DNA of 32,057 nt, taken from contig JAIRSJ010000090.1 in the NCBI GenBank assembly GCA_031255525.1, positions 1 through 32,057 on the forward strand, in the 5' to 3' direction. Made by a program: the position numbers and the translations under genes. The DNA comes from Campylobacteraceae bacterium (lineage in GTDB: Bacteria > Campylobacterota > Campylobacteria > Campylobacterales > Campylobacteraceae). The notes under the pieces are model-generated. The model did not search any database, was not told the origin of the DNA, and saw only the letters and a program-made list of their open reading frames with translations. Positions 9,931 through 20,026 of the stretch are shown piece by piece; within the stretch, counting starts at the first letter, position 1, and every line of letters starts with the position of its first letter.

Positions 9931-12397
9931 TGACAACCTATCGTTTTTAAATATAAAAGTTACTGGATTATATATTAAATTAGATAAAAAACTCTTTGTT
10001 GAAGTAAATGATATCAAAATCAACAGCAATGTTTCAAAAGGTAACAATTCTGCCTTTTTTGATATCGACAAAATTTTAGATACACTTCCTCCGATCTACA
10101 CTCTCTTTGATACTATCGATATCAACAATATAAGATACAACAACGAAAATGCAACAATACTTTATAAAGACGAGCTGTTTTTTGTTAATTCGTCAAGATT
10201 TACGATTAAAACAAAACTTGAAATATTACAAAGCGGAAAGCTTGGTTTAGATATAAAGCAGATTTTGTTGAAAGACTTTGATATCGAAATATCCGGAAAC
10301 TTAAGCGCCAATATAAAAAGAGACACATATAATTTTGAAGGTTTTTTCAGAGCATTTGACATTGACGGCAAGTTAAAATTTGACGTAGCAAACAACATTA
10401 TGACGTACAATATAAGCTCAAATGAGTTCAAATCGCCGAAAGTCGTTTTAGACAATATACGCTCACATGTAAAACTCGGCGATGAAATCGCAAGCTGGAT
10501 ATACGGCCGCACAAAAGCCGCTTCTTATCAAATATTGTCGCTTGAGGGAAAAATAAATCTCTCCGCCCTTGATTTTTATCCCAAATTATTAAACGCACAC
10601 ATAGTAGCAAAAGATATAAACGTAACATTTCATAAAGATGTTCCGCCGGCAAATGTAAAAAACGCAAGAGTCGTGATAGGCAATAATAAAATCGTATTTA
10701 TTATAGACCAAGCCACGTATGAGGGCAAAAAAGCGGATGTAGACGTTGAGATATACAATTTGATCGAAGGTAAAACAGGTATAGAGATAGAGATTGATAC
10801 AAACGCCTATTTTGATGAAAGTGTAAATAAGATTTTAAAAGGCTTTATAGGCATTGAATTGCCGATACGTCAAACAAGCGGCCATGTCAGTTCGCATATA
10901 GACATAGATGTAAAAATTGCTGCGATAGATGTAAATGTTATTGGCAAATTTATCTTAAACGACGCCAATATTTCTATTGCAAACACATCTGTGTTTTCAC
11001 CCTATGCCCTAATAGATTTAAATAATACGATGATAAATTTTTCCGACACAAGGTTGAAATACGGCGATATTTTTGATGTAAGCGCAAACGGTACATTAAA
11101 CGCAAGCCAAAAACATATGAATGCAAGCTCGTATATTCATCTTATGGACATTAAAGCAAAAAACAACAGCAGCATAATCTTTATTTCCAATCTATCCACC
11201 CCTTTTGCACTTGATATTGCAGACAAGGGAGCGAAACTTGAATTTGAGGAGCTTGAGGCAAATCTTACTTTTGGAAATAAAAGTATCGTTACGCTAAACT
11301 CTCTGAATAAGCTTTATCCTTATTCGGAAATTATGCGCCAATATGGCATCAATAGAGGCAGGATTAATTTTGAGACTTCGGATTTTACAAATATAAACGG
11401 CAATGCACAAATATATGGATTGAATTTGCCGTTGTTTTCAAATAATTCTAAAATTTCATCATTTAGAGGCGTATTCAATGTGCAAAATGAGAATTTGCAT
11501 ATAAGATCAAACGATAGAAATATACTGCTTGATTTGGGCAAAAATATAAATATAACGCTGAATAATTTAAATGTTTTATTAGATGCAAACGGCTCATCAA
11601 AGAGTTTGAATAAAGATAATGACTCTGTGCCGATAAATGCAAAAATTTTGAATGGAAATATCAAAATTGCAAACTCAAATATCACCATTTTATCCGAAAA
11701 TCTCTCTTTACACACGAGTCAAAACGGCTCCGTAGCGGCAAATCTCACGTACAAAAACGGAGAAATCGAATTTTTGAAGGAAAAAGACTTTTTTAGTATT
11801 TATGCCGTGGATACAAAGAGTGAATTTATAAATCATCTGATTGATAAGGAATTTTTTGGAGGCGGAACTTTTAGTGCAGCAATTATGGGGGATTTAAAAA
11901 ATGAATTTTCTGGAATTGTTACGATAAGAGACACAAAAATAAAAGATCTAAAAGTTATGAATAATATCATCGCTTTTTTAAATACAATTCCAGCCCTTGC
12001 TACTCTTAGCGATCCTAAGTACAGCTCCACCGGATTTCCGGTTAAAAGCGGAATAATAGAATTTTCAAAGATGAGAAATCTAATATATATACCAACCATG
12101 TTTTTGGAAGGTTACAGTTCTGATATAAGCGGACTTGGATATGTTGATTTGGATAATAATGAAATATATTTGGATTTGCAAATTTCAACAATAAAGGCTT
12201 TAAGTGGCATTATAGATATCATTCCGCTGGTAAATTTTATAGTTTTGGGCGAAGACGGCAGGATCAATATACATGTATATGTCAAAGGAACACTTGATAA
12301 TCCCAAAGTAGAGACAAATATTGTGGAAGATACGATAATGTCGCCGATAAATATCATAAAGAGAGTATTCCAGCTTCCGTTCTATCTATTTCACTAA
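9824..12397 (+). CDS. AsmA/DUF3971-like large membrane-anchored protein
   Basis: GTG start preceded by ACAGGAAC. Single N-terminal TM (IPILFLTALLLVFVGVLY), long beta-rich body, AsmA-like C-terminus (GYVDLDNNEIYLDLQISTIKALSGIIDIIPLVNFIVLGEDGRINIHVYVKGTLDNPKV). Confidence 0.8.
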   Translation: MIKITSKIIKRIWIPILFLTALLLVFVGVLYKGICIDNLSFLNIKVTGLYIKLDKKLFVEVNDIKINSNVSKGNNSAFFDIDKILDTLPPIYTLFDTIDINNIRYNNENATILYKDELFFVNSSRFTIKTKLEILQSGKLGLDIKQILLKDFDIEISGNLSANIKRDTYNFEGFFRAFDIDGKLKFDVANNIMTYNISSNEFKSPKVVLDNIRSHVKLGDEIASWIYGRTKAASYQILSLEGKINLSALDFYPKLLNAHIVAKDINVTFHKDVPPANVKNARVVIGNNKIVFIIDQATYEGKKADVDVEIYNLIEGKTGIEIEIDTNAYFDESVNKILKGFIGIELPIRQTSGHVSSHIDIDVKIAAIDVNVIGKFILNDANISIANTSVFSPYALIDLNNTMINFSDTRLKYGDIFDVSANGTLNASQKHMNASSYIHLMDIKAKNNSSIIFISNLSTPFALDIADKGAKLEFEELEANLTFGNKSIVTLNSLNKLYPYSEIMRQYGINRGRINFETSDFTNINGNAQIYGLNLPLFSNNSKISSFRGVFNVQNENLHIRSNDRNILLDLGKNINITLNNLNVLLDANGSSKSLNKDNDSVPINAKILNGNIKIANSNITILSENLSLHTSQNGSVAANLTYKNGEIEFLKEKDFFSIYAVDTKSEFINHLIDKEFFGGGTFSAAIMGDLKNEFSGIVTIRDTKIKDLKVMNNIIAFLNTIPALATLSDPKYSSTGFPVKSGIIEFSKMRNLIYIPTMFLEGYSSDISGLGYVDLDNNEIYLDLQISTIKALSGIIDIIPLVNFIVLGEDGRINIHVYVKGTLDNPKVETNIVEDTIMSPINIIKRVFQLPFYLFH

Positions 12398-12502
12398 AAT
12401 CTAAAATTAAAGGCAGACTAGTTCACACAATAAGCATCTATCAAAAGATAAAAATTGTACCTGCGCGGCCGCAAAAAATACTTTTAGTAAGATCAAGAAG
12501 CT

Positions 12503-12601
12503 GTGAGAAAAGATACCAATCATATATCAGCTTTTGCGATCAAAAACGGCAAATTTATCGCAAATGATTTGTTATCTTTTAAATACAGCTTTATTTTTTG
12601 A
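12503..12601 (+). pseudogene. Possible remnant of a YtcJ-like amidohydrolase N-terminus
   Basis: Frame encodes MRKDTNHISAFAIKNGKFIANDLLSFKYSFIF*. 'AFAIKNGKFIA' resembles the N-terminal AFAIKDGKFxAVG motif of YtcJ-type amidohydrolases. Nothing follows it. Confidence 0.3.
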
Positions 12602-12611
12602 TAGAGTATAT

Positions 12612-13022
12612 TTATTGCGATTTTGCAATTTTTTTCACAAAAACCCTATTTGCTTTTGTCGGCTTTACGATTACGCGTTCGTTTATATCAAAGTTTTCAT
12701 CTTTGTCTTTATCATATTGCCATGTAGTGCCGCGAAATTCGACTAAGTTATTTTCTTTTATGACACCTTCGCCCTCTTCTAACAAAAACTCGTCTCTTAT
12801 TTTGCGTCCCATCATTTTGTCATACAGACGTTTTCTGAACGCTATCATCAAAATAAGTCCTATTCCAAGCCCTACCGCACTTTGAACTATCCATGCATCG
12901 GAGCCAATCGCCCAGCCTACAGCTCCGCTTATCACAAATCCAAAACCATACCATAAAAGATAAAAGCTTCCGCTCAAAAGTTCAAGAGCCAATATCAATA
13001 CTCCAGCTATCAATACCCACAT
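12612..13022 (-). CDS. NfeD-like membrane protein
   Basis: Hydrophobic helices followed by an OB-like C-terminus (GEGVIKENNLVEFRGTTWQYDKDKDENFDINERVIVKPTKANRVFVKK). Adjacent to an SPFH protein. Confidence 0.8.
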   Translation of the reverse strand: MWVLIAGVLILALELLSGSFYLLWYGFGFVISGAVGWAIGSDAWIVQSAVGLGIGLILMIAFRKRLYDKMMGRKIRDEFLLEEGEGVIKENNLVEFRGTTWQYDKDKDENFDINERVIVKPTKANRVFVKKIAKSQ

Positions 13023-13031
13023 AAATTTATC

Positions 13032-13952
13032 CTATTTATCAGAAGATTTTTTCAGCAAATCGCCTAAAATAGTCAGCGAACCCACTAATTCTACAGATTC
13101 GTATGGCACTACTATCTTATCTTTTGACGGATTTTTAGCCAACTCGTTGAAAGCCGCTATCCTATCTTTTGCCAATAAATACTCTGCTGATTTTATATTT
13201 TTATTTATGGCTTCTGTTATCATATTCATAGCCTCTTGCTGCGCTTTTGCAACCGCTTTTACTTGAAACGCTTGCGCGTCCGCTAAACGTTCAATTGCTT
13301 CAGCCTTTAAAAACTGCTCTGCTTTATATGCTTCGGATTGTCTGATTACAGCCTCTTTTTCAGCTTGCGCTTTAAGCTCTATAGCTCTTTTTTCACGCTC
13401 TGCTTTCATTTGCATACTCATAGCCTCTTGTATCTCTCCCGGAACAGCTATGTCGCTTATCTCTATTCTTGTTACTTTTGTACCCCAGTTTGCGCCTGCA
13501 TCGTCGAGAATAATTAAAATACGCGAATTGATTTTTTCACGGTTGCTCAAAATCTCATCAAGCGTCATTGAGCCTATTTCACTTCTTAATGTAGTTAAAG
13601 CTAAATTTGCCACTGCGATTTGATAATTTGTAACATTATATGTCGCCTTATACGGATCTACAACCGCAATAAATACAATACCATCAATCTGTATAGTTAC
13701 GTTATCACGCGTAATAACCGGTTGGCTCGGAATATTTATAATATGCTCTTTGGTACTCAAAGTCGCTTGTATTGTATCAATAAACGGAAAAATGATATGA
13801 ATTCCGGCAGAAAGCTGTCTGTAAAATTTGCCAAATCTCTCAACCATGCAAATTTCAGCTTGAGAAACTATGATTATACCTTTATAAATAATCAGTCCTA
13901 TCAGAACTACTACCGCAATCATAAAAAGCTCAAAAATCGATACCGCACTCAT
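13032..13952 (-). CDS. SPFH/Band 7 stomatin-like protein (QmcA-type)
   Basis: VERFGKFYRQLSAGIHIIFPFIDTI...ITRDNVTIQIDGIVFIAVVDPYKATYNVTNYQIAVANLALTTLRSEIGSMTLDEILSNRE. Confidence 0.92.
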   Translation of the reverse strand: MSAVSIFELFMIAVVVLIGLIIYKGIIIVSQAEICMVERFGKFYRQLSAGIHIIFPFIDTIQATLSTKEHIINIPSQPVITRDNVTIQIDGIVFIAVVDPYKATYNVTNYQIAVANLALTTLRSEIGSMTLDEILSNREKINSRILIILDDAGANWGTKVTRIEISDIAVPGEIQEAMSMQMKAEREKRAIELKAQAEKEAVIRQSEAYKAEQFLKAEAIERLADAQAFQVKAVAKAQQEAMNMITEAINKNIKSAEYLLAKDRIAAFNELAKNPSKDKIVVPYESVELVGSLTILGDLLKKSSDK

Positions 13953-14046
13953 GATAACTCCTTAAAAAATTTAATAAAATATATTTTACTCTAAAAAAAT
14001 TTCTTAGAGTTGAAAATACGGAAAAACGGACTGCTTTTTATCTTTA

Positions 14047-14883
14047 TTATGATTTTGCCTCTATTCCTGTTTGCGTTATTTGCAAAAATCCCTCTTTTTG
14101 TAAATTGTTTATGACCTGCTTAAAACTTTTTTTGCTGACGCCGAAAACTTCGTATAACTCTTTTGCGGAACTTTTTGTATTATAAGGCATTTTGTAGTCG
14201 TTTTTACGCAAAATTTCAAGTACTTTTACCTGCGCTGTAAGTTGTGCGCTGTCTCCTATGGGTTGTAGTGATACGTCTATTTTACCATCGCGTCTTATTT
14301 TCTTAATATAGCCGCTTTTTTTGCTTCCTATCTCAAGATTTTCAAAAATCTCGTTTTGATATAACATGCCTTCGTATCTATTGTTGATAATGACTTTAAT
14401 TCCAAGAGGTGTCTTTGCCAAAATAAAAAGCTCTACTTTTTCATTTTGCGTAAATTTACAACCATTTTTATGCAAAAACTTACCAAATTTCTCAACACCG
14501 ATAAGCCTGCCGCTTAGCTCATCAAGAACTACTAAGATTACTCTTTTCTCACCGACTTTAAATGGAGTTTTTTGATATTTTAGCGGCACAAAAAGCTCTT
14601 TTGGCAAACCCCAATCTACAAATGCGCCGAATGACGACACATCTGCAACTTCCATCACCTCAAATTCTCCGAGTCTTGCCGAAGGATACAAAGTTGAAGC
14701 CACAAGTCTATTTTCCGAATCATGATACAAGAAAACGTCTACAACCTTTCCTATCTGAATAAAAGAGGTTACGTAGGCATTTGGTAGCAGCACCTCGGTT
14801 CCTTCTTTATCTGACAAATACAGCCCATAGTCGCTTTTTCTTGCAACTTTTAATTGATTGATTTTCCCTACTTTGATAACCAC
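14047..14883 (-). CDS. CvfB-like S1 RNA-binding protein
   Basis: S1-like segments (EVMEVADVSSFGAFVDWGLPKELFVPLKYQ) and a C-terminal winged-helix-like end (AKELYEVFGVSKKSFKQVINNLQKEGFLQITQTGIEA) as in CvfB/YitL. Confidence 0.85.
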   Translation of the reverse strand: MVIKVGKINQLKVARKSDYGLYLSDKEGTEVLLPNAYVTSFIQIGKVVDVFLYHDSENRLVASTLYPSARLGEFEVMEVADVSSFGAFVDWGLPKELFVPLKYQKTPFKVGEKRVILVVLDELSGRLIGVEKFGKFLHKNGCKFTQNEKVELFILAKTPLGIKVIINNRYEGMLYQNEIFENLEIGSKKSGYIKKIRRDGKIDVSLQPIGDSAQLTAQVKVLEILRKNDYKMPYNTKSSAKELYEVFGVSKKSFKQVINNLQKEGFLQITQTGIEAKS

Positions 14884-15111
14884 GATAACCTTTACACACT
14901 ATATAAAAAAGCATATTATAACAGATCGCATTGTAAAAAATGTTTTTTGATAAAAAAATACTCCGATAGAAATAGATGTATAATAATTTATGATATAGGC
15001 TTTAAACAAATAGTCAAATATTGGCTTTTTTGTTATAGAATTGCAAAACGTTATGTTTATCAATAAAATTTTTTGATACAATAATAAGCTAATTTTTCAA
15101 AAGGAATTTCA

Positions 15112-16416
15112 ATGCGTCCTTCAATAGCGATTATGGCTGCCGGTCTTGGTACAAGAATGAAATCCTCCACTCCTAAAGTCTTGCATAAACTTTGCGGATA
15201 TACGATGTTGCATCATATTTTGAAAGAAGCCGGATCGCTTTCTGATGATATACACGTGATACTTTTTCATCATAGTGAAGATATAAAAGCCGAGCTTTTG
15301 AAAAAATTTGCAGGTCTTCATATTATCACGCAAAATCACGAACGTTTTCCAGGCACAGGCGGTGCTATTATGGGACTTAAACCCAAATATAACAGAATGC
15401 TTGTCCTAAGCGGAGACATGCCTCTTTTGCAAACAGAAGACATGAGGCTTTTGTGTCAAGATGAAAACGCGGATATTGTTATGGGCGCATTTTATACAAG
15501 CAAACCAAAAGGCTATGGGCGCGTTTTGGCCGATGAAGAGCTGCATGTAAGCGAAATTGTTGAAGAGAAAGATGCCGATGAAGAGCAGAAGAAGATAAAG
15601 CTTGTCAATGCCGGCGTCTATTCGTTTAATACGCATTTTTTAAATAAAATGCTGCCCAAACTCGACAATAATAATGCCCAAAAAGAATACTACATAACAG
15701 ATTTGATAAAACTGGCAAACGATCATAACAACAGCGTAAAAGCAGTTTTGGTAGAAGAAAATAAATTCATGGGCATCAACTCAAAAGCTCAACTTGCTGC
15801 TGCTGAGAGTATTATGCAAAATCGTATCAAACATATGTTCATGAAAGAAGGCGTTATTATGAGGCTTCCCGAAACCATATATATCGAAGCGGGTGTCACT
15901 TTTGAGGGCGAATGTATATTGGAAAATGGGGTAACGCTGCTTGGTAAAACACATATACAAAATAGTCATATTAAATCGCACACAAGAATAGAGTCGAGTA
16001 CCGTTATAGATTCTTCTGTCGGACCTTTCGCACATGTGCGTCCCTATTCGCTTATCAAAAATTCGCATGTAGGAAATTTTGTAGAGATAAAAAAATCGAC
16101 CCTTACAGGGGTAAAAGCCGGACATTTGAGTTATCTTGGAGACGCTCTGATAGACGAAGGTACAAATGTCGGTTGCGGAACTATCACGTGTAATTATGAT
16201 GGCAGAGAAAAACATCAAACCGTCATAGGTAAAAATGTTTTTATAGGCAGCGACACACAATTTATTGCTCCTGTCGAAATAGGTGATAACGCTGTGATAG
16301 CAGCCGGCACAACTGTTACAAAAAACGTTCCCGAAGGTTCATTGGCTATCAATAGAGCACCTTTGAAATTTGTCAAAGATTTTTTTTATAAACACTTTGG
16401 GATAGATAAAAAGTGA
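15112..16416 (+). CDS. glmU: Bifunctional UDP-N-acetylglucosamine pyrophosphorylase / glucosamine-1-phosphate N-acetyltransferase
   Basis: AIMAAGLGTRMKSSTPKVLHKLCG; left-handed beta-helix C-terminus with HLSYLGDALIDEGTNVGCGTITCNYDG. Confidence 0.96.
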   Translation: MRPSIAIMAAGLGTRMKSSTPKVLHKLCGYTMLHHILKEAGSLSDDIHVILFHHSEDIKAELLKKFAGLHIITQNHERFPGTGGAIMGLKPKYNRMLVLSGDMPLLQTEDMRLLCQDENADIVMGAFYTSKPKGYGRVLADEELHVSEIVEEKDADEEQKKIKLVNAGVYSFNTHFLNKMLPKLDNNNAQKEYYITDLIKLANDHNNSVKAVLVEENKFMGINSKAQLAAAESIMQNRIKHMFMKEGVIMRLPETIYIEAGVTFEGECILENGVTLLGKTHIQNSHIKSHTRIESSTVIDSSVGPFAHVRPYSLIKNSHVGNFVEIKKSTLTGVKAGHLSYLGDALIDEGTNVGCGTITCNYDGREKHQTVIGKNVFIGSDTQFIAPVEIGDNAVIAAGTTVTKNVPEGSLAINRAPLKFVKDFFYKHFGIDKK

Positions 16417-17612
16417 CGCAACTTTTAAAAAATAGAAATATTCTGCTTGGAGTTACAGGCAGTATCGCAGCCTATAAGGCATTGGAACTTATCAGACTTT
16501 TTACGAAAGCGGGCGCTAATGTAAGAGTGATTTTAAGCGAAGATGCAAAACGTTTTATAACACCTCTTAGTTTTGAAGCGCTTAGTAAAAATAGGATCTT
16601 GCATGCTTTAACAGAAAGCTGGGAAAATGACAACAACCATATCTTTATCAATAAATGGGCAGATATTTTTGTTATTGCTCCGGCTACGGCGAATACAATA
16701 AATAAACTTTCCGCCGGTATCGCAGACAATCTTTTGACTTCAACCGCCCTTGCTTTCACAAAACCTATACTTTTAGCTCCCGCTGCAAATACGGCTATGT
16801 TTTTGCATAAAACCACACAAAATTCACTTGAAAAACTAAAAAGTTTTGGATACAAGATATGTTCTGCACAAAATAAACTCTTAGCTTGCGACGACAAAGG
16901 TGAAGGAGCTTTAAGCGAGCCTGAGAGTATATTTTTTGAAACGGCGCGCATTTTACTTTCAAACTCTTTTTGGCAAAACAAAAATGTTATATTAACCGGC
17001 GGCGGGAGTGTTGAAAAGATAGACGACGTGAGATTTATCTCAAATTTTTCGAGCGGTAAGATGGCTGAAAATCTTGCGATGGCTCTATTTTTAAAAGGCG
17101 CTGATGTATTGTATGTCCAAAGCTGCGTATCCCACAATAATAATCTACCCATAAAAAGAGTATTTGTTCAAAGCGCCGAAGAGATGAATAAAGCCCTTAA
17201 AAACGCTCTTTTAAGCGAAAAATACGCATTTTTATTTATGGTAGCCGCAGTGAGTGATTACAGAGTGAAAAATCGCGCTATCGGAAAATTAAAAAAAGAG
17301 TTTTTAGGAGACGAGTTTGATCTAAAACTCATAAAAAATGATGACATACTTTTGAGTGTTGATAAAAAAGATATGAAAGTTGTCGGTTTTAAAGCAGAAC
17401 TTGACACCAAAAATGCACTTCAAAACGCAAAAAACATGTTGAAAGAAAAAAAACTTGACGCAGTTTGTTTAAATGTGATAAACGATACAAATCCATTCGG
17501 CAGCGATGATAATACTATAACATTTATTACAAAAAAAGATGCGGTGGAATTTCACAAAAAAAGTAAATTTGAAATATCACTTAATATTTTGAAAAATTGT
17601 GAAGAGTTGTGA
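16413..17612 (+). CDS. coaBC: Bifunctional phosphopantothenoylcysteine decarboxylase / phosphopantothenate-cysteine ligase
   Basis: ILLGVTGSIAAYKALELIRLF...; CoaB part VILTGGGSVEKIDDVRFISNFSSGKMA. GTG start overlaps the glmU stop. Confidence 0.93.
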   Translation: MTQLLKNRNILLGVTGSIAAYKALELIRLFTKAGANVRVILSEDAKRFITPLSFEALSKNRILHALTESWENDNNHIFINKWADIFVIAPATANTINKLSAGIADNLLTSTALAFTKPILLAPAANTAMFLHKTTQNSLEKLKSFGYKICSAQNKLLACDDKGEGALSEPESIFFETARILLSNSFWQNKNVILTGGGSVEKIDDVRFISNFSSGKMAENLAMALFLKGADVLYVQSCVSHNNNLPIKRVFVQSAEEMNKALKNALLSEKYAFLFMVAAVSDYRVKNRAIGKLKKEFLGDEFDLKLIKNDDILLSVDKKDMKVVGFKAELDTKNALQNAKNMLKEKKLDAVCLNVINDTNPFGSDDNTITFITKKDAVEFHKKSKFEISLNILKNCEEL

Positions 17613-18292
17613 ACTTGAATAAATTAACGCATGTAGCGATTATTATGGATGGGAATGGCAGATGGGCTGAAAAATGCGGTAAAATGCGAAGTTTTGGTCA
17701 TGAAGCAGGCGCTAAATCGGCAGAAAAGATCACTTCATACGCAGCAAAAACCGACTTAAAATATCTCACACTTTACGCTTTTAGTACGGAAAATTGGAAA
17801 CGCCCCAAAAGTGAAGTAATTTTTTTGATGGGATTGCTGAAACGTTTTCTATCAAGCCATTTGAAAGTTTTGAAAGATAACAATATAAGATTTGAGACTA
17901 TCGGAAATTTGGAAAAACTTGACAAAGGACTGCAAAAAGAGATAGAAAATGTCAAGAATAAGACAAAAAATAATGATGGACTGACACAAGTTTTAGCTCT
18001 CAATTACGGCTCTCATGATGAGATAACAAGAGCTTGCAAAAAGCTTTTTGAGAGTAAGGGCGAGATTAATGAGCAAAATTTAGAGGCAAATTTGGATACG
18101 AAAGGTTTTCCATCCGTGGATCTACTGATAAGAACAGGCGGTGAGCAAAGATTATCGAATTTTTTGCTTTGGCAAGCTTCATATGCCGAGCTTTTTTTTA
18201 CAAACACTCTATGGCCTGATTTTGATGAAGCTGAGTTTGAACAAATAATACTATCATATCAAAAAACACAAAGGAAGTTCGGCGGATTATGA
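17609..18292 (+). CDS. uppS: Undecaprenyl diphosphate synthase (isoprenyl transferase)
   Basis: HVAIIMDGNGRWAEKCGKMRSFGHEAGAKS...DLLIRTGGEQRLSNFLLWQASYAELFF. GTG start overlaps the coaBC stop. Confidence 0.95.
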   Translation: MNLNKLTHVAIIMDGNGRWAEKCGKMRSFGHEAGAKSAEKITSYAAKTDLKYLTLYAFSTENWKRPKSEVIFLMGLLKRFLSSHLKVLKDNNIRFETIGNLEKLDKGLQKEIENVKNKTKNNDGLTQVLALNYGSHDEITRACKKLFESKGEINEQNLEANLDTKGFPSVDLLIRTGGEQRLSNFLLWQASYAELFFTNTLWPDFDEAEFEQIILSYQKTQRKFGGL

Positions 18293-19017
18293 ATATAGCA
18301 TATTTAACTCTTTTTGGATTGTTGTTCGGTTCGTTTTTAAACGTTTTGATATTAAGGATTCCAAAAAACGAAAGCGTGATTTTCCCTTCATCTCATTGTG
18401 TCAATTGTGGTACTCCTTTAAAATGGTATCATAATATACCGCTTTTATCATGGATATTTTTGCGTGGAAAATGCGCCTATTGCAAAGAAAAGATTAGTTT
18501 TCAATACCCACTTGTAGAATTCATGACTGCCTTTTTATTTTTTATCTGCGCTATTAAAGAAAATAGTTTATATTTTTCTCTGATTCAAGGCATCATTTTT
18601 GCTCTGCTTTTGGCTCTATCCGTGATAGATTTGAGATACAAAGCAGTACCTGATAGTTTGAGTTTGCCGGCACTTGTTTTGGGTATTATCGGTTTTGATA
18701 TGCTTTCAAAACTCCAATATGCACTTTTGTTTGCAGGAGGTTTTGCTCTACTTCGTATATTTATAACCGCTGCTTTAAAAAAAGAGGCCATGGGAGAAGC
18801 CGATATCATAATAGCCGCTCTCATAGGAGCAATGCTTGGCATTCCTTTGGGATTTACAGCAATATATCTATCAGCACTTTTTGCTCTACCGATCTTTTTT
18901 ATAGTCGCCAAAAGAGGATATGAACTGCCTTTCATTCCATTTTTATCTACGGGACTTTTTGTAACATATCTGTTCAATGAACAAATATCTGCATTTTTAA
19001 AGTATGTGTATGGGTAA
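18289..19017 (+). CDS. A24-family prepilin peptidase
   Basis: GLLFGSFLNVLILRIP; CxxC pairs CVNCG/CAYCK; Asp motifs LSVIDLRYKAVPD and GEADIIIAALIGA. Confidence 0.9.
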   Translation: MNIAYLTLFGLLFGSFLNVLILRIPKNESVIFPSSHCVNCGTPLKWYHNIPLLSWIFLRGKCAYCKEKISFQYPLVEFMTAFLFFICAIKENSLYFSLIQGIIFALLLALSVIDLRYKAVPDSLSLPALVLGIIGFDMLSKLQYALLFAGGFALLRIFITAALKKEAMGEADIIIAALIGAMLGIPLGFTAIYLSALFALPIFFIVAKRGYELPFIPFLSTGLFVTYLFNEQISAFLKYVYG

Positions 19018-20026
19018 AACAAATCACTATCTTTTGAGCCAATTCATATCTGTTTTCGGTTCACTATTTTTTACGCTGTTTTTTATCACTTCGGTTGTAT
19101 ACTTCATACAAATAGCGCGCATCACGTCAGTTATCAAAATCACTTTTCTTGAACTTGGAAAACTATATCTCTTTTTATTACCCAAAGTGTTAATTTTCAC
19201 TTTGCCGATTACTTTTTTCATCGCTTTGGCTATGGTTTTATTTAAGCTCTCCCGTGAAAATGAGACGATAGTTCTTTTTACACTTGGATTTCCGCCTGGA
19301 AAAATAGCTAAATTTTTTACGCTTCTCTCGCTACTTTTATCGCTTTTTTTAGTTTTAAATGTACTTGTTCTGATGCCTTTATCAAAAGAACTTCAGACAA
19401 ATTTTGTTGATTATAAAAAGGCGGAAGCGCGTTTTAATATAGAAGCTACCGAATTCGGACAAAAATTTTCAGACTGGTTTATTTTCATAAATAATTCGGA
19501 TAAAGGTTATTACAAGGATATAGTTATGTATTCACAAAGTGACAACAGCGATAAAATAGTATCTGCAGGCGAGTCATTCGTACATAACAACCAAGGCGAG
19601 ATAAGTCTTGAACTTAGGGAAGGGAAGGCTTACGATATTACAAAAAACGAAATAAATCAGCTTGACTTTGAGACTATGTTTATACGAACGTTGCTTGGCA
19701 ATGAAGTAAGAGATATCGGCAATATAAAAACGTATTGGATTGATATGTTTGAAAATAGAAAAAAGGGTGAGGATTTTGTGTTTTACATGCTTATCGCACT
19801 TTTCCCGCTGGCGAGTACATTTTTTGCATTGTCGTTTGGAATAGTCACATACAGATACGAACGCTCAAACATCTATTTATGGATATCTTTAGTTATAATG
19901 CTCTATTTTGCCGCCGTTGTACTATTCAAAAATATCAACCCCATAGGAAGCCTTGTTGGCATATTTACACTCTTTTTCATACTCTCTTTTATCACATTCA
20001 GACAAAAAATCTTAAAGTACTTTTAA
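19004..20026 (+). CDS. LptF/LptG-family lipopolysaccharide export permease
   Basis: YLLSQFISVFGSLFFTLFFITSVVYFIQIAR...LPKVLIFTLPITFFIALAMVLFKLSRENE. Start is GTG 19004 or ATG 19010. Confidence 0.85.
   Translation: MCMGKTNHYLLSQFISVFGSLFFTLFFITSVVYFIQIARITSVIKITFLELGKLYLFLLPKVLIFTLPITFFIALAMVLFKLSRENETIVLFTLGFPPGKIAKFFTLLSLLLSLFLVLNVLVLMPLSKELQTNFVDYKKAEARFNIEATEFGQKFSDWFIFINNSDKGYYKDIVMYSQSDNSDKIVSAGESFVHNNQGEISLELREGKAYDITKNEINQLDFETMFIRTLLGNEVRDIGNIKTYWIDMFENRKKGEDFVFYMLIALFPLASTFFALSFGIVTYRYERSNIYLWISLVIMLYFAAVVLFKNINPIGSLVGIFTLFFILSFITFRQKILKYF

Noticed and set aside
15781-16260. 159-aa minus-strand ORF
   Set aside because: Antisense to the glmU beta-helix domain. Shadow ORF produced by the repetitive codon pattern.
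16472-17152. 226-aa minus-strand ORF
   Set aside because: Fully antisense to coaBC, whose motifs are clear. The antisense translation is low-complexity and matches no family I recognise.
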